Assembly: GCA_037126765.1 (NCBI GenBank)
Contig: JBBCBC010000019.1
Span: 29,100,222 to 29,164,221, forward strand
Direction of reading: 5' to 3'
DNA: 64,000 bases
Source: Stenogyne calaminthoides
Lineage: Eukaryota; Streptophyta; Magnoliopsida; Lamiales; Lamiaceae
The notes below the pieces were generated by a model, which saw only the letters and a list, made by a program, of their open reading frames with translations, was not told the origin of the DNA and did not search any database. Within the stretch, counting starts at the first letter, position 1; each line of letters starts with the position of its first letter. A program made the translations under genes and the position numbers. Of this stretch, positions 33,642-44,749 are shown piece by piece.

Positions 33642-34892
33642 TTCCTATGATCAATATTCAGCAATCAAAATAAACATGGCCTTTCAAATTTATTTTGTCT
33701 CCATTATTTTCACATATTCAACGACCTCATCGGAAGAATACGAATTTATATCTAACATAAATCATAATGGACTAGGATCCACATTCCTACTATCATAATA
33801 TCTGCTTGGGCTGATTACTATGACAGCAGAACTGGTAGGTCTCCAAACCAATTGCAAAATTTGCAACTCCTAGTGGATTGAACCTAGTTCAATCGGATGC
33901 CCCTTGACTTTCGTTTCCCTGCTTGGGCTGGTGAAACAAAGTCAAGTTGATTTACAACCATCAAGCGGCGACACTACGTGTCCCTATAAATGTCCCGTTA
34001 GATGTAGATCCGAGCAAAAGACTTGGGCCTTAAATACTCATTGGAACGAAATCTCCGATTTACTTTTAATTTCGATGGAAGGCATCGTTCAAATTAATGA
34101 AAATCATATTTTATTGAGGAACGTTTTCAAAGGTGGGGTATTAATTGCTTAATCGAGATCCAACGTGTTAATCTATATCACATTTGAGCAATTATTGGGT
34201 GCCGCCTACCCAAACATGATTTTACACGGACTAACACTTATATGGGCGCCGTCTACCCAAACAATAAATACTGTCCGACAATTATTGGGTGCCGCCTACC
34301 CAAACAGTTATGATGCAGACGTAAAAAGCGTTAACGAAATTAAATTAATAAACAAGTTAAACTAGTGGGATTTAATAATTCCTTCTCAACCGAATTTCAA
34401 AATCCAATTTTAAATTCGATTTCAAATTATTAAAATTAATAATTAATCAAATTAACTATTATTAAAAGTCAAACTTTTAATTTCTTATTAAATTAATCAA
34501 ATTAATTTTAATCCATAATTTAATTGTTTTATTATCAAGGGCTCAGATGCAAATTCCAAATATTGCATTGGAGGGCCTATTCCAAAACTATTTGCAGAAT
34601 AGTCCTCCGCCATCACCACCCAAAATTCGACAGCATCCAATCTATATTTTGGGACAACCGTTTCCAAATACCAACCCGAACCATTATCAATTTCAGAATT
34701 AATCCAATCAATTCATCAAATTAGTTCAATATTGCAATCGAAATCGAACTAAACAAGAACGAAATCGAACGAAATTAAGCAACACATCGAGAACCCCAGA
34801 ACTGGAATTCCATAGAGATCGAGCGAAGAACCAGAGCGGATTGGAACTCGTAGAAAGCCATGAGAAATCAGAAAAGGGGACGGAGCTCGAGG
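33642..34892. other. Unidentified replacement segment within the B 5' LTR
   Basis: Relative to the intact B LTR, about 500 bp are missing and about 1250 bp of other sequence stand in their place. It contains three copies of a TTATTGGGTGCCGCCTACCC motif (34194-34310), then AT-rich DNA, then a denser stretch (34540-34880). Plus frames at 33904, 34165, 34524 and 34841 show no known domain. It could be a fragment of another LTR; I cannot name it. Confidence 0.5.
34194..34310. repeat. Three spaced copies of a GGGTGCCGCCTACCCAAAC motif
   Basis: Copies at about 34195, 34240 (degenerate, GGGCGCCGTCTACCCAAAC) and 34283 are spaced 40-45 bp apart. Each is partly self-complementary (GGGT...ACCC), so each could form a small hairpin. 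Confidence 0.65.
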
Positions 34893-35005
34893 TCGGAGAT
34901 CTCACTACACTCTCTAAGAGTATGATGCAGATCGCACATCAATCTCCATTGCATCATCAATATCCCATTCTTGATGATCCTCGATTGGGGTTATTTGAGA
35001 ACCAT

Positions 35006-36620
35006 GCTTATGTTGGAATTTAGAGGCACGTAAAACACGTAATCACATGCGCAACGGAAATTAAAGTTCACCAACAACGAAAAATTAATAGCATACAGAT
35101 TACAATAATCATAACGAGAAATCTTACAATAACTCGAAAGCAGATTTCTCTACTATGGTATCCACGTAATCCCCAAGAACGGATCTGCACGAATTTGCCA
35201 GTGTTGAATCCCAAGTTGAATCAGCTAGAAAAATCCAAACTCTAGATCTTATGGAGAAAATATGAAGTAACGTTGTTTGTGAATTCCCAAGAGCTTGTAT
35301 ATATAGGAAGACCCAGCTTAAATCTTAAGCTAGCCTAATTTGGGAAATAAAAACTCTAATCTTGAATTAAATTAATTCCTTTTAATTTAATTCCCTAAGT
35401 ATAAATCTCTACGGATTTAAATGCCTTATATGAAAATCTCTACGATTTATTTCCATATACATTAAATCCTACAATTATATTCCAAATATAATTATTGAGA
35501 ATTCTTATTTAATTCAATCCAATTGAATTAAATATTAATAATAATTAATTCCAAATTAATCTATTATTAATTTCTTATCCATAAATTAAATATTAAATCC
35601 AATTTAACATTTAATCAATCAACTATAATCCGTAAAAGGGAACTACTTGTTGTGTGACCCATAGGCCCTCATATCTAGAAACGATTAGTCAAACTAATCG
35701 GTCTTAATTGAACCCTAGTCAATAAATCGACATTCTCAATATATGAGGTGCGTTATGAGAAACATGCAACTACACATATAATCAAACGTGGGCAATTGCG
35801 ATTTCCTCCTTTCATTCACGAATACTCGATTAGTTTTGAACATGGTGAAGTGTCTATTCAAATAACTTAATCAATTTATCTCAAATCACTAATTGATCAT
35901 TAGTGTCACACTTAGTCACAAAGTCTAAGTTGACGTGCATTAAATGACTTAGATCCAATTATGATGAGAAGATGAGTATTCTCTCTAAATCCACTTTGAG
36001 GAATGAATAATTTTTTTGGCTCAACTACCACGCACATACACTTCGTGATGAACCCAATCCAAGCCATATCTACCCATAGACGGGTGCAAGCACCGATCAT
36101 GGTCAAAGTTCATCACTCCACACATGTCGCATGTATTGACCTCAAGTCAAAGGAGTATCGCATCGCTCCCCACTAACCGAGACACTGTGAGACACATATA
36201 GTGGAACTACATCAAACGGTTTCTCGGATGGGTATATCAATACCCTCTAAGGTATTTGTGCATCCATCATGAGATACCTAGTATCTCGTAGTAAGTGAGA
36301 TCTTACTACACTCTCTAAGAGTATGATGCAGATCGCACACCAATCTCCATTGCATCATCAATATCCCATTCTTGATGATCCTCGATTAAATATTTGAGAA
36401 TCGTGCTTAAGTCATCTGAGTTCTCACACACTCAATGACAGCAGTGATTCAAGGGAACACATATAAGAATAAATGCAAACAATCAAACATAATATTCTAA
36501 TGAGTGTAACGCCATACATTTAATATTAACCAAACAATAATATTAAACCAATACTGAATATTATCTGAGTATTATGTCCTTACAATGGATTGTCTCTAGG
36601 ACACTAACACTAACAGCTTA
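35006..36620 (-). mobile_element. Solo LTR of family B with perfect GCTTA duplications
   Basis: The LTR spans 35011-36615 (1605 bp; TGTTGGAATTTAG to ACACTAACA on the plus strand, hence minus-oriented like B). GCTTA stands at 35006-35010 and again at 36616-36620, and the host LTR resumes in register after it. There is no interior, so it arose by LTR-LTR recombination after insertion into B. It is more diverged from the other two B LTRs than they are from each other. Confidence 0.9.
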
Positions 36621-36826
36621 GGTCATCTGAGTTCTCACTCACTCAATGACAACAGTGACTCAAGGGAACACAGATAAGAACAAATGCAAACAATCAAACA
36701 TAATATTCTAATAAGTGCAACGCCATACATTTAATATTAAATAAACAATAATATTAAATCAATACTAAATATTATCTGAGCATTATGTCCTTACAATGGA
36801 TTGTCTCTAGGACACTAACACTAACA

Positions 36827-38330
36827 ATAACACCTTTCATTTAAAAAGTAACACCTTTCATTGAAACAAGTAAAACTTCTCATTTAAACAAATACTACTT
36901 TTCATTTAAACAAGTAATACTTTTCATTGAACTCAAGTAATACCTTTCATTTAAATAAATACTACTTTTCATTTAAACAAGTAATACTTTTCATTGAACT
37001 AAAGTAATACCTTTCATTTAGACAAGTAACACCTTTCATTGAAACAAGTATTACTTTTCATTTAAACAAGTTCTACTTTTTCATTTAAATAAGTAATACC
37101 TTTCATTTAAACAAATACTACTTTTCATTTAAACAAGTACTACTTTTCATTTAAACAAGTAATACTTTTCATTGAACTCAAGTAAAACCTTTCATTTAAA
37201 CAAATACTACTTTTCAATGAAACAAGTAATACTTTTCATTGAACTCAAGTAATACGTTTCATTTAAACAAGTAACACATTTCATTGAGTACTACTTTTCA
37301 TTTAAACAAGTACTACTTTTCATTTAAACAAGTACTACTTTTCAATGAAACAAGTAATACCTTTAATTTAAACAAGAAATACTTTTCATTGAACCCAAGT
37401 AATACTTTTCATTGAAACAAGTACTACATTTTAATGAAACAAGTAATACTTTTCATTGAACTCAAGTAATACCTTTCATTTAAACAAGTAACACCTTTCA
37501 TTGAAACAAGTACTACTTTCATTGAAACAAGTACTACTTTCATTGAAACAAGTACTACTTTTTATTTAAACAAGTATTACTTTTCATTGAACTCAAGTAA
37601 TGCCTTTCATTTAAGCAAATACTACTTTTCATTTAAACAAGTAATACTTTTCTTTGAACTCAAGTAATACTTTTCATTTAAACAAGTACTACATTTCAAT
37701 GAAACAAGTAATACTTTTCATTTAAACAAGTAACACATTTCATTGAAACAATTACTACTTTTTATTTAAACAAGTAATACTTTTCATTGAACTCAAGTAA
37801 TACCTTTCATTTAAACAAATACTACTTTTCATTTAAACAAGTACTACTTTTCATTTGAACAAGTAATACTTTTCATTGAGCTCAAGTAATATCTTTCATT
37901 TAAACAAATACTACTTTTCAATGAAACAAGTAATACTTTTCATTGAACTCAAATAATACGTTTCATTTAAACAAGTAACACCTTTCATTGAAACAAGTAC
38001 TACTTTTCATTTAAACAAGTACTACTTTTCATTTAAACAAGTACTACTTTTCAATGAAAAAAGTAATACCTTTCATTTAAACAAATAATACTTTTCATTG
38101 AACTCAAGTAATACCTTTCATTTAAACAAGTAATACTTTTCATTTAAACAAGTAATACTTTTCATTTAAATAAGTAATAGTTTTCATTTAAACAAATACT
38201 ACTTTTCAATGAAACAAATAATACATTTCATTTAAATAAGTGCTACTTTTCAATGAAACAACTAATACTTTTCATTGAAACAGGTAATACTAATTACGTG
38301 GAAACAAGTAATATTTGTGAAGTGCAAACA
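36827..38330. repeat. Minisatellite array, part 3
   Basis: This longest piece has about 65 units of 22-23 bp with TACTTTTCATTTAAACAAG and TACTTTTCATTGAACTCAAG forms. The array degrades after about 38260. Higher-order runs are visible, for example repeated blocks around 36900-37350 and 37780-38110 with the same order of unit types. Confidence 0.95.
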
Positions 38331-38461
38331 AATAACATTATTCATTAAAAACTATTAATATTGATTGAGGAATATTTAGTTCTATCTTTGACAAGTGATA
38401 CCTCTGGCTATATCAATAACAATTATTAAATTTTCTTAAAAAATTACATATATAAGTATAA
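38331..38461. other. AT-rich sequence, nothing recognised
   Basis: A transition between the decaying minisatellite and the AGCAAG cluster. I see no gene or repeat. Confidence 0.5.
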
Positions 38462-38862
38462 TCTGAATATAAATAATTAAAAGCAAGAGGCAATCCTTGC
38501 TATAAACGAACTATCAATATTTTATTTTAGCTCCTCAGACATAACATCAGCAAGAGCTACTCCTTCCTGTATGTATAATAATAGCAAGAGTTGAACCTGT
38601 TAATTAAGCGCGTGAGCTTCAATTTAACCAATGGGGCAGAATTTAAACGCAAGGGCTGGCCCTTGCTAATGTTTCAAGATTTAGCAAGAAGCTACAATAG
38701 CAAGTGTTGTCTCTTGCTATACATTTAACAACAGCAAGGGCGGTCAACACCCCTTGCAAATAAAACATTAGCAACGCCACTTATAGCAAGAACCAAATAA
38801 CAAGGAGTAGCCCTTGCTGATTCTAATAGCAAGTGGATCAAACCCATATTGCAACAGTTTCA
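38462..38862. repeat. Cluster of inverted AGCAAG motifs, DNA-transposon subterminal type
   Basis: About fifteen copies of (T)AGCAAG(A/G)(G/A) occur in both orientations within 400 bp. They include the palindromic pair GCAAGGGCTGGCCCTTGC (38650-38667) and AGCAAGGGCGGTCAACACCC followed by CTTGC. Dense short motifs in both orientations are typical of the subterminal regions of CACTA-type elements. No CACTA terminus or transposase is visible, so only the repeat cluster is certain. Confidence 0.6.
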
Positions 38863-38903
38863 GCTCTTGATATTACTCTCATTTTTTTGTAATATTTCAT
38901 TAT

Positions 38904-38985
38904 TAATGATGTTACCTAGAATTGAACCTAGCTCCATGGGGATTGTGTAGGAATGAATATTAACCACTGAACTACACCAATTTAA
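38904..38985 (-). mobile_element. tRNA-derived SINE-like head
   Basis: On the minus strand GGTGTAGTTCAGTGGTTA resembles an A box and GGTTCAATTCTAGGTAAC a B box, about 35 bp apart, as in pol III promoters of tRNA-derived SINEs. A short A-run follows the body. Acceptor and anticodon stems do not form well, so it is not a functional tRNA gene. No second copy is available here for comparison. Confidence 0.5.
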
Positions 38986-39343
38986 TATTCAAGATTAAGA
39001 CTTTATATATAATATACTATTTTTATTTAATTTGATTAAATATGAATATTTAATTATCTATATTCTATAGATTACAATTTACAATCGATTGATAAATAAA
39101 AAACAGAGGTAACTATTTTTATCTAGTGAATTTAAATATATGAAGAAACATTTCTTTGTTATTACTTATATTTATAAATAGTATGTATAATACATTTTAA
39201 ATTGTATTTTTTTAATTGTAATATTATTACGTTTTGCATGTTGTCGCGAGTCGTTTTTTTACGAAGAGTATTATGTGGCTAATTTGGTAACAACTCACAA
39301 ACAAAACATGCACGTGTACTATAAACTGTAAATAAGATGAATT
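38986..39343. other. AT-rich sequence between SINE-like unit and gypsy LTR
   Basis: I see no gene, repeat or motif that I can name. It may be the original target region of element G. Confidence 0.5.
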
Positions 39344-40062
39344 TGTTGACCCAGTTCGTCAGGAAATGACTACTCTGGGGGCATACCAAGCCAGGATGTG
39401 GTATTACGAGCTTTACACGTACAATATTTGATACATCTTATGAAGATGAATCGTTACAGATGAAGATAATCTGGAGAGTTAGCATATGAGTGCTAGGGTT
39501 TCTGTATGCGTGAATAATCACTTGGATTTTTCTATTCCTCACCACTCGAGTGTGGGGATCCCTCTTTCTGAGAAATTTTTCTGAACCTTTTTCTTCTTCT
39601 TTTTTCTTCCTTTTATCGCTCCAGATAAGCATGAAATTTGGTTATGCAAGCATGAAATTTGGAGACTTCGGATCATGCAAGAAACCAGGTGATAACGCCA
39701 CGTTCCCAACTTCTTCTTCTAGATTGATCTTGGAGCTTACTTATCTGTAAGGCACTCTTTTGGTTGTCCAAAATAATCTTTTGCTCGGTTGGATGCTTTG
39801 TTCGCCCCTTTTACCATGTCAGTTTTATGCTGGAATATTGTCCTCCTCGAGCACACTGAGCCCTCAGAATGTTCGGGTCTTTGGGATATCTCGAGTGTCG
39901 AGCACTCGACCGCCGGGATGCCCGAGTCTTGAGAATGTCGTGTTGCGAAAGCATATCGACCCTCGGGATATCTGAGGGTTTCGGGATGTCTGGGTTGCGA
40001 GCATATTGACCCTCGTGATATCCGAGCCTTTCAGATATCTCGAAAGCCGCGAGCATAATGAA
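39344..40062 (-). repeat. G 3' LTR, distal part
   Basis: Continues in register with 54602-54886 across A2: GAGCATA(T/C)TGACCCTC-type units lie on both sides. The left limit is placed at TGTTGACCC (39344), since an LTR must begin TG on this strand and TCTGGGGGCATACC follows; this end is uncertain because the other LTR is outside the window. Total LTR is about 1.0 kb. Confidence 0.6.
39845..40062 (-). repeat. Tandem 50-60-bp units in the G LTR, left part
   Basis: Imperfect units combine GAGCATATTGACCCTCG, GATATC(C/T)GAGCCTTTCAG and ATATCT(C/G)G words. The series continues on the other side of A2 at 54602-54740. The right-hand units read CTGA where several left-hand units read CGA. Confidence 0.7.
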
Positions 40063-41626
40063 TGTTGGGGAAATTTATAGTTTTGATGAAAGTTCCAAAA
40101 CACATGTAATAGGACCAAATCGGACTGTTAGTGGATGATGTTTACATTATTGCTATAGGAGACCGATTGATAATGATTGTATAGAAAAACCGATGTAATA
40201 GATAGGTCACATATTGAGGGGGAACTCAATATGTAAAGGTCGATTCTCAAGATTCGGAGAAGAAAGCCGATATCCGACGAAAGCGTAACGCTATACGAAT
40301 CGGAAGATCGATCTAATCGATCTTGTCGATAACTCAAATGAAGTCATGAAGCTCAAACCTCTATACTAGAAGATCGATGACTTCCGAAGATAAGACCGAA
40401 GACCTACATCGCGAGTCGGCCAAATGAAGCTAAGTCAACAAAGCGCCCGGAAGACTCCATCGAAAGGATCGATCGGTTGAGATCGACGGATCAAATCATA
40501 AGATGAAAACTGATGTTTCATCTTATCATACGTCTGCGATCTGAACAAGATGAATACCAACCTTAGTTGGAGGAACAACACTACAAAGCAAGGCTTTCAT
40601 CCAATAAGGAAGAGACACGTATGAACAAGAGCCGATATCATGGGATTCGATGTTGCTCTCTCTCAAACGGCTATAAACTTTCAGCCATGCCGTTCCTGAA
40701 GCACGTCACATCAAGCCCGCAACTCTACCTAAAAATAGCCTGAGATTCAAATTGCTCTCCAACGGCTCTTTGATCTCAAGGTCTATAAATATGGGATCAC
40801 ACTTCGAGAGTGAAATACGGAAATCTTTGGGACAAACAACATAATCAAGAAGCTCAAACTATAGTCGATTTCCGCATACGAAGAACACAACTACTAAAGC
40901 TTATTTTATATTGTGTTCATCCCATAAGTTCTTAGCAAGAAATCTTTTCATCTAGCTATCGGTTTTTATACGCATGAAAAAGATTTCATAGTTGGAACCT
41001 CAACAATCTTACCCAAACCCCCAAGTTAGGATAAGTTGTTTAGCAAGATTCGATCTAGGGTTTCTAATCTTGATTTACGGATCGTTTGAGTGAGAACTCT
41101 TAAAACATCTGTTGGTGTCTTTGTGTTGGACTAACACACTAATCTAAGTCCAATCCGGTTAAGTCGGTTAAGTTGGTGCCCCCTTGAAAAGGAAAGAGTG
41201 GATGTAGGACCCGGTTTTGTCCGAACCACTATAAATCTTATTATTGCTTTAATATTTTTGATTAAGCGCTCTCACATCGCACAATCTTAAAGCGCATACA
41301 TTCTAAGTTAAGATCGACAAAGACACAAGCTTCGATCCGATCGGACTGATTTCTCATCTCGATTAAAAAGATAAAACTTGGAATCGATTTATACAAACCG
41401 GTTTTCACGGGTAAAACTTAAAAGCTTCCGCGACGATCGCTTAATCGATAGTTACCTGAACGCCATTCGCTTTCCGCGTTCAGATAAGTTGGTTATCGAT
41501 CCGAATCGATTCACTGTCGCTCTGACAAAGCTATCCGCTTCAAGACACTGATCCGCACGAAAAAAGACGTGAAGTCTATTCACCCTCCTCTAGACTTCGC
41601 CTCACATAACCCGTTCGGGACCTACA
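40063..41626 (+). repeat. A2 5' LTR (1564 bp)
   Basis: Starts TGTTGGGGAAATTTATAG, ends GGGACCTACA and is followed by a primer site. It matches 53061-54601 along its length. Differences between the two LTRs fall in clusters, typically CGA against CGGA in the same place, for example near 40370-40420 against 53365-53400. Confidence 0.9.
40762..40792 (+). promoter_or_regulatory. A2 LTR core promoter
   Basis: CTCTCCAACGGCTCTTTGAT is followed by GGTCTATAAATATGGG, a TATA box. The block is repeated in the 3' LTR (about 53743-53770) and, inverted, in A1 and NA, so it is the most conserved part of these LTRs. Confidence 0.65.
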
Positions 41627-41627
41627 A

Positions 41628-41640
41628 GTGGTATCGAGCG
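41628..41640 (+). other. A2 primer-binding site, altered
   Basis: GTGGTATCGAGCG directly after the LTR. The sister element A1 has TATCAGAG at the same place, so CAGAG reads CGAG here. Confidence 0.75.
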
Positions 41641-41743
41641 GTTGGTTCTTCCGACCCATCGACTACGTGTCATTGTGGTCATCCGAATCCCGATCTTGAA
41701 AAACCGTTTTTAAAACTCATTCATTTTCCAAAATCACTCAAAG

Positions 41744-42412
41744 ATGGATAACACATCCGGTATGTATCATGATCTGCGAAGTTCTCTATTGATGAGTATG
41801 CAGATTGGGCCATATATATGTCCAACCATCTAGGCTCGATCGTTAGTAATGATGGAAGTCATCGAGAGGACCCATCATCATTTACTACGACAATCCTGCG
41901 CAATGGAGGAGATCCGCACTTTCCCGCGAAGTCTTGTACGAAAAAACCCCAAATTTCGATGGACACAGAAGAAAGAAAACTGCATACTCTGGACACCATT
42001 GCAAGACATATCATCATGAAGACAATGGATAAGGTCACCAAAGAGAAGATTAAGTATCTCAAATCTGCGAAAGCAATGTGGGATACTCGCCGAGATCTGC
42101 GAGGGAAATGAATAGATAAAAGACAAATTTTCAAGCGAACCGGTGAAGTTCGAGAAAAAAGATTGCCAAACGAAAACCATCAACGAACTCGATGGAAGAA
42201 TTACAATGTCTATAAACAAGCTTCGAGAACTTGGTAGAGAGATGACTGATAAAGATATCAATTATAAAATCCTAAGGTCTCTCACCAAGAAGTGGGACAT
42301 GAAGGTCACGGTAATCAAAGATTGCCAGGACATTTCAAGAATGAAACCTAGTAGCTTGTTCTTGAGTCTTAAAGCTCACGAGTTCGACCTGATTGAAAGA
42401 GGTCAAAGGTGA
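41744..42412 (+). pseudogene. A2 gag, frameshifted
   Basis: ATG 41744 begins MDN as in A1, and the IDEYADWAIYM block follows in a shifted frame. 41818-42111 ends with TLDTIARHIIMKTMDKVTKE and KYLKSAKAMWDT. 42143-42412 carries INELDGRITMSINKLREL, NYKILRSLTKKWDMKV and LKAHEFDLIERG. At least three frameshifts divide a UBN2-type gag of about 220 residues. Confidence 0.85.
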
Positions 42413-44370
42413 TGAAGACGAGGCCCTCGCCAAAACCTCGACTTCAAAATCTGTTGCTTTCAAGGCAACCAAAAGAGCGGAACAAAGGCCAATGAACCCA
42501 TTGGAAATATATTAAGTCAGCAAGTAACAGATCGCGTTGCTTACTGGGAAGCTTGAGAAGTCGATATACAACTTGGTAAGTATCGAAGATTTTATAAGGA
42601 CTATCAACATAGCCGAGGATCTAGATAGGAGATCGGACAATAGATCTCCGAGAAGAACCGATCCGATGATCGGAGGGATCACAGAGATGAAAGGGAAAGA
42701 TATAGTCGGACAAAGGAAGGAAGAGATAACCAATCGATAGAAGAAACTCGGACTACTATCGAAAGGGAAATCACGATAGGTCATACTGAAGGAGTGATTC
42801 ACCCGGAAGGAAGGGAATCGGTGGATCCGGGAGGCGTTTCAATCACCAGGAGAAGCCAGTCACTATAGCCGACAGATCGCCTGCACGACGCCGAGAGAGG
42901 GGGAAGAAAAAAGAGGAACAAAAGAGAGCAACGGTTTAGAGACGGAAGAGCCATGGTTGCCGATCGTCGAGAATTGACGCCCTATCTCGCCTCCGAGGAC
43001 TCCGGATACTCCTCAGAGAAGACTTACGACGACAAGAAGGCCAATGCGACTTCTATGAAAGTGAAGATCGATATTCTCATCGGACGATAATGAACTTTGC
43101 CTCGATGGCCAAGAGGACCAAATCGAGGTAACCTCCAAACCCCCTTCGTTCGCTTTCTACACTGCTATCATTAGCACACCCGGCCGGGAGATTGACTCAA
43201 AATCTACTCGAAGCAATTGCTTGAAGATCTCTCCAATGCAAAGAGAAACTTATGCTATTGTGGAAGCCGAGAATGATAAAAATCGAGGATCGAAATAATC
43301 GACTTCTTGAAGAAAATGATCTCGAAAAAACCTTCAACTTAGATCGGTTGAAATCGCTTTCGAGGAAGGTAACGAGGAATTTAAAATTCTCAAAGTTAAA
43401 GCTTCCGATCGAGAAAAGCAGATCAAAGAACGAGATGGAAATTAACAGACTAAAGTGATGACTTCAAAATCTTGCAAGCAAAATTCGATGAGCTATTCCG
43501 AAATGCATGAAAGTCCGAAATCCTCTCCCGAGGACAATCTGCGTAAGAAAATAGATGTTTTTTCAAAATCATCTCAAACCGTTAAAGACATGAACGCCTA
43601 TTTTAGTGTAAAGATTGATAAGGAGGACTTGGCTATGAAAACCCTCCACATCCTCAAAAAGCCCCGACCGATTCATCTCGAAAAAGGTGTAATCGACAAT
43701 TTACTCAAAAAGATACACCAAAAGCCAAACTTGTATCTAATAGGGGTAAGAGACGATTGAGCGGGTAAAAGCGAGTGCCTAACGGAAAAGGAACATAAAT
43801 GGACCCCAACCGGTAAAGCATCACCGAGGAATCAACGGAAGAACCCAGTTCTTACGAAGAAACCTCAACCTTTGATCAACGGATCGAGAATCGAAAAAGA
43901 CAACCTACAAAAGGGAAGTCTAATGAGACCCAAATAAGGTCACCGCCTAATAAGCATGCTTCGTAAAAACTGCGAAAACCATCTATCACCGAAAAAAGGA
44001 TATGAATCTTTTGATGGTAGCGGTCGTATACCTACCCCTATAGTCGAAATTTAGGGCTATCTTATAAACTAACCACCCCGGATAAAAAGAAGACAAACCG
44101 AAAAGCTAAATCATAAGTCTTCCAAGTCATCCAAGGTTCACACAAGTAATCATACAAATCGAAAAGCATATGAGGATAAGTATGATTATGTTGACAGTCT
44201 GTGGAGACAAATCGGCCTTCGATCCGACCGATCACCATAGAAGTGCTCTGTTTGTATGGATCCCCAAATCCAAACCTAACCCCTCAGGACCCAATCCGAA
44301 AGGGTACCTAAAACTGATCCGATTGCGAGTTCGCGTGGGTCCGCCAACAAAGGAGGTGTGCAAGCAACTA
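42413..44370 (+). pseudogene. A2 gag C-terminal and linker region, broken
   Basis: A Ser/Arg-rich stretch (42600-42960) is followed by Lys/Glu-rich, probably helical fragments: EIEDRNNRLLEENDLEKTFN-like (43252 frame) and LRKKIDVFSKSSQTVKDMNA (43455 frame). The matching A1 region is 4761-6566. I cannot find an intact CCHC zinc knuckle. Confidence 0.6.
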
Positions 44371-44420
44371 TCCGGTACATCGATAGTGGATGCTCAAGGC
44401 ACATGACAGAAGCAAACATC
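44371..44420 (+). pseudogene. A2 aspartic protease active-site fragment
   Basis: 44379-44408 encodes IDSGCSRHMT, the copia protease active site with D-S-G intact. The residues after it shift frame, and no continuous domain remains. Confidence 0.7.
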
Positions 44421-44749
44421 TCCTCGGTTCCTACATAGAACGAAAAGCCCGCGTGTACTCTTTTGTGATGATAACTTTGGTTATACCAAAGGGTTCGAAC
44501 CTTAGAGAATGATGATGTACAAGTAATTTGAGTATCGTTTTGTCGAAGGTCCGAAAGCACAACCTATTATCGGTTTCACAAATTCTGCGACAAACGGATT
44601 CGGTGTTGAGTTCTCGAAAATCAATGCACTATCAAGAATCGAGTTACTCAACGGATATTGCTAATTGGTTCAAGAAAAGGGACGATCTACACTTACCGAT
44701 TGCAGTTGTCCAAGAAATGCATGCCCGATTGTTAAGAGTTCCAAAAGTA

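Larger units (their letters stand above)
15553..36826 (-). mobile_element. Ty1/copia element B with interior replaced by a C-family composite
   Basis: The minus-strand order is 5' LTR (right side, 32843-36826, itself interrupted), primer site (32833-32842), foreign C sequence (17377-32832), the RNase H tail (17186-17376), polypurine tract and 3' LTR (15553-17165). Everything of B between the primer site and the RNase H tail is absent. B interrupts the minisatellite, which resumes on the other side. The 5-bp flanks (GTAAT left, ATAAC right) are not identical. Confidence 0.8.
32843..36826 (-). repeat. B 5' LTR in three pieces
   Basis: LTR pieces are 32843-33641, 34893-35010 and 36616-36826. 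The first gap holds unrelated sequence that replaces about 500 bp of LTR (33642-34892). The second is a clean insertion of a B-family solo LTR. The outer end TGTTAGTGTTAG (36826) borders the minisatellite. Confidence 0.82.

Noticed and set aside
15548..36831. Target-site duplication of element B
   Set aside because: GTAAT and ATAAC differ; the surrounding minisatellite makes chance similarity likely.
38904..38985. Functional tRNA gene
   Set aside because: A and B boxes are recognisable, but acceptor and anticodon stems do not form; a SINE-like remnant is more likely.
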